Below the pieces are notes generated by a model that did no database searches, was not told the origin of the DNA, and worked only from the letters and a program-made list of their open reading frames with translations. From Xanthomonas sp. (GTDB lineage: Bacteria; Pseudomonadota; Gammaproteobacteria; Xanthomonadales; Xanthomonadaceae), in the NCBI RefSeq assembly GCF_017163755.1, contig NZ_JAFIWC010000004.1, positions 146,432-210,431 on the forward strand: a DNA stretch of 64,000 nt, written 5' to 3'. Shown here one piece after another: positions 28,862-38,164 of the stretch. A program made the translations under genes and the position numbers. The first letter of the stretch is position 1. Each line of letters opens with the position of its first letter.

Positions 28862-31338
28862 GCATCGTCGCACCCTTCCTTGTGTTGTTACTGGCGGGCG
28901 GTTTCGCTGCCTATCACCGCATGCGGCTCGCGGTCTGGGCCGCGCTGAGCGCCACCTTGCTGGTGGCGTGCTGGCTGCTGGGCGCCAATCCCGCCGCCAC
29001 GATCGTCGCCGCGGTGCTGCTGGCGCTGGTCTCGGTGCCGCTGCTGCTGCCGTTCGTGCGCAAGCCGCTGTTGACCGCGCCGATGCTCACGGTGTTCCGC
29101 AAGGTGCTGCCGCCGCTGTCGCAGACCGAGCGCATCGCGCTGGAGACCGGCTCGGTCGGGTTCGAAGGCCAACTGTTCACCGGCGACCCGGACTGGAACC
29201 AGCTGCTCGACCAGCCCAAGCCGCAGCTGACGCCGGAGGAACAGGCGTTCCTCGACGGACCGGTGGAAGAGCTGTGCCGGATGACCAACGACTGGGAGAT
29301 CACCCACGTCCATGCCGACCTGCCGCCGGAACTGTGGAGCTTCGTCAAGAAGCACAGGTTCTTCGGCATGATCATTCCGAAGGAATACGGCGGCCTGGGC
29401 TTCTCGGCGCTGGCCCACCACAAGGTGATCCAGAAGATCGCCTCGGTGTCGAGCGTGGTCAGCTCCACCGTCGGCGTGCCCAACTCGCTGGGCCCGGGCG
29501 AGCTGCTGCTGCACTACGGCAGCCAGGAGCAGAAGGACTACTACCTGCCGCGCCTGGCAGTCGGACAGGAGGTGCCCTGCTTCGGCCTGACCGGCCCGTT
29601 CGCCGGCTCCGACGCGACCTCGATCCCCGACTACGGCATCGTCTGCAAGGGCGAGTGGAACGGCGCCAACGTGCTCGGCGTCAAGCTGACCTTCGACAAG
29701 CGCTACATCACCCTGGCGCCGGTGGCGACGCTGATCGGGCTGGCGTTCCGCATGTACGATCCGGACGGGCTGATCGGCGACACCAAGGACATCGGCATCA
29801 CCCTGGCGCTGCTGCCGCGCGAGACCCCGGGGGTCGAGATCGGCCGGCGCCACTTCCCGTTGAACTCGCCGTTCCAGAACGGCCCGATCCACGGCAAGGA
29901 AGTCTTCATCCCGCTGAGCCAGCTGATCGGCGGCGTGGACATGGTCGGCAAGGGCTGGAACATGCTCAACGAGTGCCTGGCCGTGGGCCGCTCGATCACC
30001 CTGCCCTCCACTGCCAGCGGCGGCGCCAAGTTCGGCGCGGTCGTGACCGGCGCCTATGCGCGCATCCGCAAGCAGTTCGGCCTGTCGGTCGGCCGCTTCG
30101 AAGGCGTGGAGGAAGCGCTGGCACGCATCGGCGGCAAGGCCTACGCAATCAGTGCGCTGTCGCAGGCCACCGCCGCGGCGGTGGACCGCGGCGACGTGCC
30201 GTCGGTGCCGTCGGCGATCGCCAAGTACCACTGCACCACGATGGGCCGCGAGGTCGTCAGCGACATGATGGACGTGGTCGGCGGCAAGGGCATCATCCTG
30301 GGGCCGCGCAATTTCGCCGGCCGCGCATGGCAGGCGGCGCCGATCGGCATCACCGTCGAGGGCGCCAACATCATGACCCGCAGCCTGCTGATCTTCGGCC
30401 AGGGCGCGATCCTGTGCCATCCGTGGGTGATGAAGGAGATGAAGGCCGCCGCCAACCCGGACCACCAGGCCGGCGTCGACGAGTTCGACCGCAACCTGTT
30501 CGGGCATATCGGCTTTGCGATCTCCAACGCGGTGCGTTCGTTCTGGTTCGGCCTGACCGGCGCGCGCATCGGCGCCGCGCCGGGCGACGCCTACACCAGG
30601 CGCTATTTCCGCAAGCTGGACCGCTACTCGGCGAACCTGGCGCTGATGGCCGACGTGTCGATGCTGATGCTCGGCGGCAAGCTGAAGTTCAAGGAATCGC
30701 TGTCCGGGCGCCTGGGCGACGTGCTGAGCCATATCTACCTGACCAGCGCGATGCTCAAGCGCTACCACGACGAAGGCACGCCGGTCGCCGACCAGCCGCT
30801 GCTGGCGTGGGCGTTCCACGACAGCGTGCACAAGATCGAACTGGCGCTGTCGGCGGCGCTGCGCAACTTCCCGGTGCGTCCGGTGGGTTGGCTGATGTGG
30901 GCGCTGATCTTCCCGTGGGGCCGCCGCGCCGAAGCGCCGGGCGACCGCCTGGGCCACCGCGTCGCCGCGCTGCTGATGGCGCCGAACGAAGCGCGCGACC
31001 GGCTTGGCCAGGGCGTGTTCCTGACCCCGTGCGAGAACAACCCCGGCGGGCGCATCGCCAGCTACCTGACCAAGGCGGTGCTGGCCGAGCCGGTCGAGCG
31101 CAAGTTCATCAAGGCGCTCAAGAGCAAGGGCATCGAGGCGCTGGACTTCGCCTCGCAGCTGGACGAAGCGGTGCGCGAAGGCGTGCTGTCGGCCGACGAG
31201 CGCCGCCAGCTGGAGGAACTGCGCGAGATCACGCTGGACACCATCGGCGTGGACGATTTCGATACGCACGAACTGCGCGCGGCCAGCCACTACGACCGCG
31301 CAGCGGCCGACGACGGCCGCTCGCGCGAAGCCGCCTGA
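28858..31338 (+). CDS. fadE: Acyl-CoA dehydrogenase FadE
   Basis: An 826-residue enzyme close to E. coli FadE (814 residues), which introduces the first double bond in beta-oxidation. Two N-terminal membrane helices (about residues 3-20 and 24-60) anchor it. The central acyl-CoA dehydrogenase domain includes FFGMIIPKEYGGLGFSALAH, CFGLTGPFAGSD, EVFIPLSQLIGG and VGRSITLPSTASGGAK. The C-terminal FadE-specific DUF1974 region contains FHDSVHKIELALSAALRNFP and LTPCENNPGGRI. It acts at the cytoplasmic membrane with an electron-transfer flavoprotein. ATGA overlap with the hydrolase shows co-translation. Regulation by the divergent TetR protein is inferred. Confidence 0.96.
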   Translation: MSIVAPFLVLLLAGGFAAYHRMRLAVWAALSATLLVACWLLGANPAATIVAAVLLALVSVPLLLPFVRKPLLTAPMLTVFRKVLPPLSQTERIALETGSVGFEGQLFTGDPDWNQLLDQPKPQLTPEEQAFLDGPVEELCRMTNDWEITHVHADLPPELWSFVKKHRFFGMIIPKEYGGLGFSALAHHKVIQKIASVSSVVSSTVGVPNSLGPGELLLHYGSQEQKDYYLPRLAVGQEVPCFGLTGPFAGSDATSIPDYGIVCKGEWNGANVLGVKLTFDKRYITLAPVATLIGLAFRMYDPDGLIGDTKDIGITLALLPRETPGVEIGRRHFPLNSPFQNGPIHGKEVFIPLSQLIGGVDMVGKGWNMLNECLAVGRSITLPSTASGGAKFGAVVTGAYARIRKQFGLSVGRFEGVEEALARIGGKAYAISALSQATAAAVDRGDVPSVPSAIAKYHCTTMGREVVSDMMDVVGGKGIILGPRNFAGRAWQAAPIGITVEGANIMTRSLLIFGQGAILCHPWVMKEMKAAANPDHQAGVDEFDRNLFGHIGFAISNAVRSFWFGLTGARIGAAPGDAYTRRYFRKLDRYSANLALMADVSMLMLGGKLKFKESLSGRLGDVLSHIYLTSAMLKRYHDEGTPVADQPLLAWAFHDSVHKIELALSAALRNFPVRPVGWLMWALIFPWGRRAEAPGDRLGHRVAALLMAPNEARDRLGQGVFLTPCENNPGGRIASYLTKAVLAEPVERKFIKALKSKGIEALDFASQLDEAVREGVLSADERRQLEELREITLDTIGVDDFDTHELRAASHYDRAAADDGRSREAA

Positions 31339-31368
31339 CGGCGGTAGAGAGCCAGGACGAACGATCAC

Positions 31369-31395
31369 GACGGCGGGCTTTGGCCCGCCGTCCTT
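31369..31395 (+). terminator. Terminator-like hairpin after fadE
   Basis: GACGGCGGGC at 31369-31378 pairs perfectly with GCCCGCCGTC at 31383-31392 around a TTTG loop. Only a short pyrimidine run follows, so read-through into the thioesterase gene is likely. Confidence 0.65.
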
Positions 31396-31412
31396 CATTG
31401 GGAGCAGGACGG

Positions 31413-31889
31413 ATGAGCCGATTGCTGTCGCTTTACCGGCGCATGCAACGCTGGCCGGCCGGCGGCTGGCTGTTCTCGCGCGCGGTGTGTTTCAAGGCGC
31501 CCTACTTCGCCAGCATCGCGCCGCGCATCACCCGGCTGGAGCCGGGCCGCTGCGAAGGCCGCATCGCGCACCGGCGCAGGGTCAGCAACCACCTCGGCAC
31601 CGTGCATGCGATCGCGTTGTGCAACCTGGCCGAGCTGGTCGGCGGGGTCATGGTCGATGCCAGCCTGCCGGCGGCCATGCGCTGGATCCCGAAGGGCATG
31701 ACCGTGGAATACCGCAAGAAGGCCACCGGCACCCTGCATGCGGTGGCGACCCCGGACATCCCGCTGCTGGAGGCGCCCAGCGGCTACGAACTGCCGGTCA
31801 GCGTGGACATCCGCGATGCGCGCGGCGAATCGGTATTCTTCGCCCGCATCGCGATGTGGGTATCGCCGCGCACGCCGGGGCGAGGCTGA
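31413..31889 (+). CDS. DUF4442/hotdog-fold thioesterase-like protein
   Basis: A 158-residue hotdog-fold protein of the DUF4442/PaaI-like type. Key segments are RVSNHLGTVHAIALCNLAELVGGVMVDA (the long central helix with the family Asn-His and Glu) and WIPKGMTVEYRKKATGTL. Such proteins hydrolyse acyl-CoA or acyl-ACP thioesters. It lies 74 bp after fadE across a weak hairpin and probably belongs to the same TetR-controlled unit, releasing acyl groups in lipid turnover. ATG 31413 follows GGGAGCAGGA. Substrate length is not predictable. Confidence 0.85.
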   Translation: MSRLLSLYRRMQRWPAGGWLFSRAVCFKAPYFASIAPRITRLEPGRCEGRIAHRRRVSNHLGTVHAIALCNLAELVGGVMVDASLPAAMRWIPKGMTVEYRKKATGTLHAVATPDIPLLEAPSGYELPVSVDIRDARGESVFFARIAMWVSPRTPGRG

Positions 31890-31913
31890 CCGGTCCGCGA
31901 CGCGTGCGCCGCG

Positions 31914-32267
31914 TTACCTGGCCAGCAGCAGTGCGGCAATCGCCAGCGCCGCCGGCAGCGCCTGCACGTAGAGGATTTTGCGGCTGACGCTCCACGCGCC
32001 GTACAGGCCGGCCACCACCACGCAACCGAGGAAGAACAGCATCACGTCCAGGCGCTGCGCGGCCAGGCCCCACGCCAGCCCTGCGGCGAGGAAGCCGTTG
32101 TACAGCCCCTGGTTGGCTGCCAGCACGCGGGTCAGCTGCGCCTTTTCCGGCGTGTTGCCGAATACCTTCATGCCCAGCGGGCGGGTCCACAGGAACATCT
32201 CCAGCACCAGGAAATACAGGTGCAGCAGCGCGACCATGCCCACCAGAACCGAGGCCATCAGGATCAT
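31914..32267 (-). CDS. DUF1304 family membrane protein
   Basis: About 117 residues with four hydrophobic helices, beginning ILMASVLVGMVALLHLYFLVLEMFLW, the DUF1304 signature, followed by KVFGNTPEKAQ and NQGLYNGFLAAGLAWGL. The function of the family is unknown. An in-frame ATG at 32303 with a better ribosome site (GCGAGGAT) would add 12 residues and may be the true start. It is convergent with the thioesterase gene and downstream of the transporter-like gene on the same strand. Confidence 0.82.
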   Translation of the reverse strand: MILMASVLVGMVALLHLYFLVLEMFLWTRPLGMKVFGNTPEKAQLTRVLAANQGLYNGFLAAGLAWGLAAQRLDVMLFFLGCVVVAGLYGAWSVSRKILYVQALPAALAIAALLLAR

Positions 32268-32349
32268 CACGCGCGCACCGGCAGACCAGGAAGGCCACAG
32301 CATAGATCCTCGCCTGCGCGCGGCCAAATGGCCGCCGCCGCGGCGCGGA

Positions 32350-33726
32350 TCAGCGCGGTTGTGCGTCCGGCGGCGGTGCGTCGGGCGCGCGCTCGGCCGG
32401 CAGCTTCGCCGCCTCGCGCAGCAGGCGCCAGGCGCCCAGCGTCATGCCCGAGGCCACCAGCAGGCCGACGCCGAACACCACCTGCGAGCCGAACGCCGAC
32501 AGCAGCTTGTGCAGCCAGACGAAGCTGAGGTCGCCGCCGCGGTAGATCACCGTATCGATCGCCGCGCCGGCCTTGTAGCGCCATTCGCGCGCGACCCGGG
32601 TGTAGATCGTCTCGCGCGCCGGCTTGGCCAGCGAGAATTCGCTGGCACGGGTCACCACCTGCACGATGGCCACCATCATCGGCAGCGGCGACGCCGCCAG
32701 CGCGCAATAGCCCAGGATGATCGCGCCGCCGGGGATGAGCAGCGCCGGCGCGATGCCGAAGCGCGACAGCAGCGTGCGCGTGACCAGCAACTGCAGCACC
32801 AGCGTCAGCGCGTTGACCGCCAGGTCGATGCCTGCGTAGTACGCGGTGCTGGATGCCGAGTCGGCATACAGCCGCCGCACGATGGCGGCCTGCTCGTTGT
32901 ACAGCAGGGTGCCCACGCCCACGCCGAACACCACCATCACCGCGAGCCAGCGCAGCAGGGGCTCGCGCACGATCAGCTTCAGTCCCGCCAGCACCTCCCC
33001 GCCCATCGGCACCTCGCCGCCGACGATGCCGCGCGCCCGTTCGCGCGCCACCGCCCACAGCCGCAGGCGCAGCAGGCACACCACGCACACCAGCAGGAAC
33101 CCGGCCGACACCAGCATCAGGTTGGCGATGCCGATCCGCTCCACCAGGCCGCGGGTGATCGCCGGCCCCAGGAACGCGCCGACGGTGCCGGCCGCGCCGA
33201 TGTAGCCGTAGTAGGCGCGCGCTTCGGCATTGCTGAAGACGTCGGCCATGAAGCTCCAGAACACCGCCACCGCGAACAGGTTGAACACGGTGATCCACAG
33301 GAAGAACGCCATCCCGCGCCCCGGCACGCCGCTGTCGAACAGCACGTAGAACAGCAGCAGCGTGGCGATGAAGAAGCCGTACACCACCGGCAGGAACACC
33401 CGCCGCGGATAGCGGCTGACCAGCGCGCCGTAGACCGGTTGCAGCAGCAGCATGATCAGGAACGTGCAGGTGAACAGCACCTGCAGGGTGAAGTCCTTCA
33501 GCGGCATCCCGTGCGCGGCGAAGAAGGCGATCATGCCCGGCGGGAACACCGCAGCCACGTCGGCGGACGCGCCCATCGCCTCGCGGACCGGGCGCAGCAC
33601 GTAGTAGCCGCTGAGCAGCGAGAAGAAATACAGGAACGCCCAGGCCAGCGGCGGCGACTCGCGCAGGGCTCCGCGCAACCGGGCCAGCGCGCCGCTGGGC
33701 GGCGGACGGGCGTTCATCGGCGACAT
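32350..33726 (-). CDS. NTT/MFS-type transporter (Npt1/Npt2-like family)
   Basis: A 458-residue inner-membrane protein with about twelve helices. LAWAFLYFFSLLSGYYVLRPVREAMG near the N terminus and SLAKPARETIYTRVAREWRYKAGAAIDTVIYRGGDLSF in the second half match the bacterial Npt1/Npt2-like branch of the major facilitator superfamily. Many free-living relatives are annotated as nucleotide exchangers only by distant homology, so the real substrate is open. The C-terminal tail is proline-rich and cytoplasmic. The start at 33726 (MSPMN) removes an unlikely N-terminal extension; ATG 33717 is also possible. Confidence 0.82.
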   Translation of the reverse strand: MSPMNARPPPSGALARLRGALRESPPLAWAFLYFFSLLSGYYVLRPVREAMGASADVAAVFPPGMIAFFAAHGMPLKDFTLQVLFTCTFLIMLLLQPVYGALVSRYPRRVFLPVVYGFFIATLLLFYVLFDSGVPGRGMAFFLWITVFNLFAVAVFWSFMADVFSNAEARAYYGYIGAAGTVGAFLGPAITRGLVERIGIANLMLVSAGFLLVCVVCLLRLRLWAVARERARGIVGGEVPMGGEVLAGLKLIVREPLLRWLAVMVVFGVGVGTLLYNEQAAIVRRLYADSASSTAYYAGIDLAVNALTLVLQLLVTRTLLSRFGIAPALLIPGGAIILGYCALAASPLPMMVAIVQVVTRASEFSLAKPARETIYTRVAREWRYKAGAAIDTVIYRGGDLSFVWLHKLLSAFGSQVVFGVGLLVASGMTLGAWRLLREAAKLPAERAPDAPPPDAQPR

Positions 33727-33920
33727 GGGAACGGCGTGTGGCGGCGGGACATCCGAAATTCCTGGGGCGCGAAACGCGCACGGTAGCTGATGCACTGCAA
33801 CACCGCCAGCGCGGCGCGGCCGCGCCTCGCCCGGCCTGCCCCGTTGCACCGCGGAGCGGCGCCGAGCATATGCTCTATCCCCCATGGCTAGCGTCGGCGC
33901 ACCGGAACAAGGGGCAACGG

Positions 33921-35516
33921 GTGTACGACTACATCATCATCGGCGCGGGGTCGGCCGGCTGCGTGCTGGCCCACCGGCTCAGCGAAGACCGCCACTGCAA
34001 GGTGTTGCTGATCGAGGCCGGGCCGCGCGACCGCAACCCGTTCATCCACATGCCGGCCGGGCTGGCGCGGCTGGCGAACAACCGCAGGATCAACTGGAAC
34101 TACGCCACCGCCCCGGAGCCGCAGTTGAACCAGCGCCGGCTGTGGTGGCCGCGCGGCAAGGTGCTGGGCGGCTCCAGTTCGATCAACGCGATGTGCTACG
34201 TGCGCGGCGTGCCGGCCGACTACGACGACTGGGCCGCGGCCGGCGCTGACGGCTGGGCGTGGCGCGACGTGCTGCCCTACTTCAAGCGCAGCGAGCGCAA
34301 CAGCCGCGGCGGCGACGCGCTGCACGGCGGCGACGGGCCGCTGCATGTCAGCGACCTGCGCCACCACAATCCCCTGTCAGAGGTGTTCATCGAGGCCGGG
34401 CAGCAGGCGGGCCTGGCCCACAACGCCGACTTCAACGGCCCGCAGCACCAGGGCGTGGGGCTGTACCAGGTCACCCAGAAGGACGGCGCGCGCTGTTCGG
34501 CGGCCACCGCCTACCTGGCGCCCGCGCGCGCGCGCGCCAACCTGCAGGTGGTCACCGGCGCGCTGGTGCTGCGGCTGCTGGTCGAGGGCGGGCGCGTGGC
34601 CGGCGTGGCCTACGCGTTGCGCGGCCGCGAGCTGCAGGCGCGCGCCGAGCGCGAGGTGCTGCTCAGCGCCGGCGCGGTGAACTCGCCGCAGTTGCTGATG
34701 CTGTCGGGCATCGGTCCGGCCGACGAGCTGCGGCGGCACGGCATCGCGGTGCGGCTGGACCAGCCGCAGGTCGGCGCCAACCTGCAGGACCACCTGGATG
34801 TCTGCACGCTGTACCGCACCCGCCCCGGACTGAGCTACGACCGCAGCAACCAGGCGAAGATCGCCTTCGACTATTTCCTGCGCGGGCACCGCGGCGCCGG
34901 CAGCAGCAACATCGCCGAGGCCGGGGGCTTCGTCCGCTCGCCGCTGGCGCCGGACGCGCGCGCCGACATCCAGCTGCATTTCGTGCCGGCGATGCTCGAC
35001 GACCACGGCCGCAACCGGCTACCCGGCGACGGCTTCACCCTGCACGCCTGCCACCTGCAGCCGCGCAGCCGCGGCCGGGTATCGCTCGACGGCGCCGACC
35101 CGCGCACGCCGGCGCGGATCCAGCCGCGCTACCTCAGCGATGCCGACGGCTTCGACCTGAAGATGCTGGTCGAGTGCGCGCGCCTGTCGCGGCGCATCCT
35201 GCAGCAGCCGGCGTTCGATGCCTACCGCGGCGCGCCGATCTTCCCCGCGCGCGACGACCTGGACGAGGCCGGGCTGATCGCCTTCATCCGCGCCAAGGCC
35301 GAGACCATCTACCACCCGATCGGCACCTGCCGCATGGGCAGCGACGCGCACGCGGTGGTCGATCCGCAGCTGCGCCTGCGCGGGCTGTCCGGGTTGCGGG
35401 TGATCGATGCCTCGGTGATGCCGGGGCTGGTCAGCGGCAACACCAACGGGCCGACGATGATGATCGCCGAACGCGCCGCCGACCTGATCCGCGGACGCGC
35501 GCCGCTGCGCGAATGA
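33921..35516 (+). CDS. GMC family FAD-dependent oxidoreductase (choline/alcohol dehydrogenase-like)
   Basis: A 531-residue flavoprotein. YDYIIIGAGSAGCVLAHRLSED is the FAD-binding Rossmann motif at the extreme N terminus, and WPRGKVLGGSSSINAMCYVRG is GMC signature 1. SAGAVNSPQLLMLSGIG is signature 2. HPIGTCRMGSD and SGNTNGPTMMIAERAADLI carry the catalytic His and Asn. Members oxidise alcohols, choline or aldehydes; without betB or betI nearby, choline is not supported. GTG 33921 follows AAGGGG at good spacing and starts the fold at once; an ATG at 33870 would add 17 residues. Confidence 0.92.
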   Translation: MYDYIIIGAGSAGCVLAHRLSEDRHCKVLLIEAGPRDRNPFIHMPAGLARLANNRRINWNYATAPEPQLNQRRLWWPRGKVLGGSSSINAMCYVRGVPADYDDWAAAGADGWAWRDVLPYFKRSERNSRGGDALHGGDGPLHVSDLRHHNPLSEVFIEAGQQAGLAHNADFNGPQHQGVGLYQVTQKDGARCSAATAYLAPARARANLQVVTGALVLRLLVEGGRVAGVAYALRGRELQARAEREVLLSAGAVNSPQLLMLSGIGPADELRRHGIAVRLDQPQVGANLQDHLDVCTLYRTRPGLSYDRSNQAKIAFDYFLRGHRGAGSSNIAEAGGFVRSPLAPDARADIQLHFVPAMLDDHGRNRLPGDGFTLHACHLQPRSRGRVSLDGADPRTPARIQPRYLSDADGFDLKMLVECARLSRRILQQPAFDAYRGAPIFPARDDLDEAGLIAFIRAKAETIYHPIGTCRMGSDAHAVVDPQLRLRGLSGLRVIDASVMPGLVSGNTNGPTMMIAERAADLIRGRAPLRE

Positions 35517-35534
35517 GGCTTCGCCGCGCGCGCC

Positions 35535-36437
35535 TCAGCGCGTGCGTCCCGCCAGCCAGATGCCCAGCGCCGCCAGCGCGAAACCGCACAGCTTCAGCGC
35601 GGTCAGATGCTCGCCGAGCAGCAGGTGCCCGAACACCGCGGTCACCGGCGGCATCAGGAAGAACAGCGCGGCCACCCGCGTCGCCGCGCCGCGGCGGATC
35701 AGCAGGAACAACAACGCGAAGCCGCCGACCGAATTGACCAGCACCAGCCAGGCCATCGCGCCGACGAACGCGCTGCCGGCATGGAAGCGGAAGCCCTCCA
35801 TCGCCGCCAGCGGCAGCAACGCCAGCGCCGCGGCGGCGTTCTGGATCGCCAGGCCCACGCGCAGGTCGATATGCGAGGCGTGGCGCTTCTGGTACAGGGT
35901 GCCGGCGCTGATCCCGAGCAGGCCCACCAGCAGCGCCAGCCAGCCCGACCACGGCGTGGCGCCGTCGATGCGGTCGGCGGCGACCGTGGCCACCCCGGCG
36001 AAGCCCAGCGCCATCCCGCCCCACTGCGGCAGCCGCAGACGCTCGCCGCCCGACCACGGACTGGCCCAGGCGACCAGCAACGGCATCGCGCCGATCACCA
36101 GCGCGGCGACGCCGGAGCTGGCGCCCAGCGCGAAGGCGCCGTAGACGCCGCCGAACTGCATCGCCAGCATCAGTACCCCGACCACGACGCTGTGCCGCAA
36201 CGCCGTGCGGTCGACCGCCGCCAGCCGCGCCGGGCCGGCCGCCAGCGCGAAGCACAGCGCGGCCAGCCCGAAGCGCCACAGCAGGGCGGTGAACGGCGCG
36301 GCCTCGGCGACCACCCACTTGCCGGCGATGTAGCCGGTGCACCAGACCAGCACGAACGCCCAGCCTAGCAGCAGGCCGGTCGTGCCGTGGGTTCCTGCCT
36401 GCGTGGTCGAGCGCATTGCGGTCATGGCGGCCATCAT
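35535..36437 (-). CDS. EamA/DMT family transporter
   Basis: About 300 residues with ten predicted helices and two EamA repeats, the first starting LLLGWAFVLVWCTGYIAGKW and the second GWLALLVGLLGISAGTLYQKRH. The C terminus has FFLMPPVTAVFGHLLLGEHLTALKLCGFALAALGIWLAG, the classic end of the family. These drug/metabolite exporters sit in the inner membrane, and the substrate is unknown. Several closely spaced ATGs (36437, 36434, 36425, 36416) could be the start and none has a good ribosome site. The gene is convergent with the GMC oxidoreductase, 18 bp away. Confidence 0.88.
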   Translation of the reverse strand: MMAAMTAMRSTTQAGTHGTTGLLLGWAFVLVWCTGYIAGKWVVAEAAPFTALLWRFGLAALCFALAAGPARLAAVDRTALRHSVVVGVLMLAMQFGGVYGAFALGASSGVAALVIGAMPLLVAWASPWSGGERLRLPQWGGMALGFAGVATVAADRIDGATPWSGWLALLVGLLGISAGTLYQKRHASHIDLRVGLAIQNAAAALALLPLAAMEGFRFHAGSAFVGAMAWLVLVNSVGGFALLFLLIRRGAATRVAALFFLMPPVTAVFGHLLLGEHLTALKLCGFALAALGIWLAGRTR

Positions 36438-36734
36438 CGCCTGCGCGCCAGGCCCGGTCACTGCGGCTTTGGTCGCGGCTGGCTTAACCGCAGCCGGCCG
36501 GCGGCAGCGCATGTGCCGCCATGCCGGCACATGCCGCGGCATGCGGATTGCATGGCTTCCCGCACCGCCAAGCTCGTGGCGGCGGGCCTCGGCAGGGCCG
36601 CGGAAGCGGCTGTCCTGGCACGGCAAATCACCAGCAGGATCAAGGCGATGCCCATTCATCTTCTCCCGGTTTGTGCAATGGCGAAAAGCGGCGCTAGAAT
36701 CGGTTTCGGCAGCACCTCACAGGCATCACGCGCG

Positions 36735-38111
36735 ATGACACAGAACAGCAGGCACCGGATCCTACGACCGGTGGCAACCGGGTTGCTCGGGGCGCTTTTG
36801 CCCCTCGCGATGTCCTCCACCGCGCAGACGCCGACACCGGCCGAGCCGCTGTACACCGAGGCCACGCGCTACACCTCCCCGACCCAGCCGCTGCCCTATC
36901 GCGCCGCGCTGCCCGAGAGCCGGGTGCTGCCGCTGGCCAAGGACTTCGATGCCGCCAGCTTCGAGGCGATGGCCGAGCAGCTCACCTACGGCGAACGCGT
37001 ACCGGGCATGGCGGTGGCGATCGTGCAGAACGGCCGCGTGATCAGCGCACGCGGCTACGGCGTCACCGACGTCAACAATCCGCAGCCGGTCGATGCGCAC
37101 ACCGTGTTCCGCCTGGCGTCGCTGTCCAAGGCCTTCGCCGGCACCATGGCCGGGCTGCTGGTCAACGACGGCACGCTGCGCTGGGACAGCAAGGTCACCG
37201 ACTACGTGCCCGGCTTCCAGCTCAGCGACCCGGTCGCCACGCGCCAGTTGAACGTCGCCGACCTGCTCAGCCACCGCGTCGGCCTCACCTACAACGCCTA
37301 CGACCGCGACGTCGAGTCCAACGCCGACTACTACACGCTCAGTCACAAGCTGGCCTACGCGCCGCTGAAGTGCGCGCCGGGCGAGTGCTACGCCTACCAG
37401 AACGTCGCCTTCAGCCTGATCGGCGACGTGGTGTTCGCCGCGTCCGGCAGTTTCTACGAGCAGTCGGTGGAGCGCCGCATCTTCAAACCGCTGGGCATGA
37501 ACGACGCCAGCATGGGCCTGGCCGGCATCCAGGCCAGCCCGCGCTGGGCGCGTCCGCACGTGCGCAGCCGCAACGGCTGGGTGTCGCTGACGCCCAAGCC
37601 CACCTATTACCGCCTGGCGCCGGCCGCCGGCGTCAACGCCAGCATCAGCGACATGGCGCAGTGGCTGATCGCGCAGACCGGCCATCGTCCCGACGTGCTG
37701 CCGGCGCCGCTGCTGGCCACGCTGCACGCGCCGCTGATCTCCACGCCCGGCGAAATGCGCTCGGGCTGGCGCCGCGAACGGGTCAACTCGGCCAGCTATG
37801 CGCTGGGCTGGCGCGTGTTCGACTACTCCGGCCACCAGGTGGTGTTCCATGCCGGCGCGGTGCAGGGCTACCGCGGCCTGGTCGCGCTGATGCCCGAACG
37901 CGACCTTGGCGTGGCGATCCTGTGGAACGGCGAGAGCGGCCTGCCGTCGGGACTGCTGCCGACCATCCTCGACCGCGCGATCGGCCTGCCGGCGCAGCGC
38001 TGGCTGGACGTGGACACCGACTTCGGCAGCGACAACCTGATGGCCGAACGTCCGGACCCGAACGACAAGAAGGGCGCCTCGTCGTCCAAGTCGGTCGCCT
38101 CGCCGCGCTGA
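36735..38111 (+). CDS. Beta-lactamase-fold serine hydrolase (class C / PBP-like)
   Basis: A 458-residue exported protein with a signal segment (ILRPVATGLLGALLPLAMSSTA). The beta-lactamase/transpeptidase-like domain has SLSK (Ser129, Lys132) in FRLASLSKAFAG and a YxN motif in CYAYQNVAFSLIGD. FHAGAVQGYRGLVALMPERDLGVAILWNGE occupies the third-motif region, with HAG instead of KTG. This pattern fits class C-like esterases or D-aminopeptidases of the periplasm rather than a true resistance enzyme. The ATG at 36735 starts the signal peptide. A longer frame beginning at 36387 overlaps the divergent EamA gene and is unlikely. Confidence 0.88.
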   Translation: MTQNSRHRILRPVATGLLGALLPLAMSSTAQTPTPAEPLYTEATRYTSPTQPLPYRAALPESRVLPLAKDFDAASFEAMAEQLTYGERVPGMAVAIVQNGRVISARGYGVTDVNNPQPVDAHTVFRLASLSKAFAGTMAGLLVNDGTLRWDSKVTDYVPGFQLSDPVATRQLNVADLLSHRVGLTYNAYDRDVESNADYYTLSHKLAYAPLKCAPGECYAYQNVAFSLIGDVVFAASGSFYEQSVERRIFKPLGMNDASMGLAGIQASPRWARPHVRSRNGWVSLTPKPTYYRLAPAAGVNASISDMAQWLIAQTGHRPDVLPAPLLATLHAPLISTPGEMRSGWRRERVNSASYALGWRVFDYSGHQVVFHAGAVQGYRGLVALMPERDLGVAILWNGESGLPSGLLPTILDRAIGLPAQRWLDVDTDFGSDNLMAERPDPNDKKGASSSKSVASPR

Positions 38112-38136
38112 TACGCCAACCGGCACGCCACGGAAT

Positions 38137-38164
38137 CACGAAGGCGGCGCGAGCCGCCTTCGTG
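38137..38164 (+). terminator. Terminator hairpin after the serine hydrolase
   Basis: CACGAAGGCGGC at 38137-38148 pairs perfectly over 12 bp with GCCGCCTTCGTG at 38153-38164 around a GCGA loop. There is no T run, so strength is uncertain. Confidence 0.72.

Noticed and set aside
33921..35516. Choline dehydrogenase (betA)
   Set aside because: Family match is to GMC oxidoreductases generally; betB and betI are not adjacent, so the specific name is not supported.
36735..38111. True beta-lactamase resistance gene
   Set aside because: SxxK and YxN are present, but the third motif is HAG rather than KTG and the length and context fit an esterase/peptidase-like relative.
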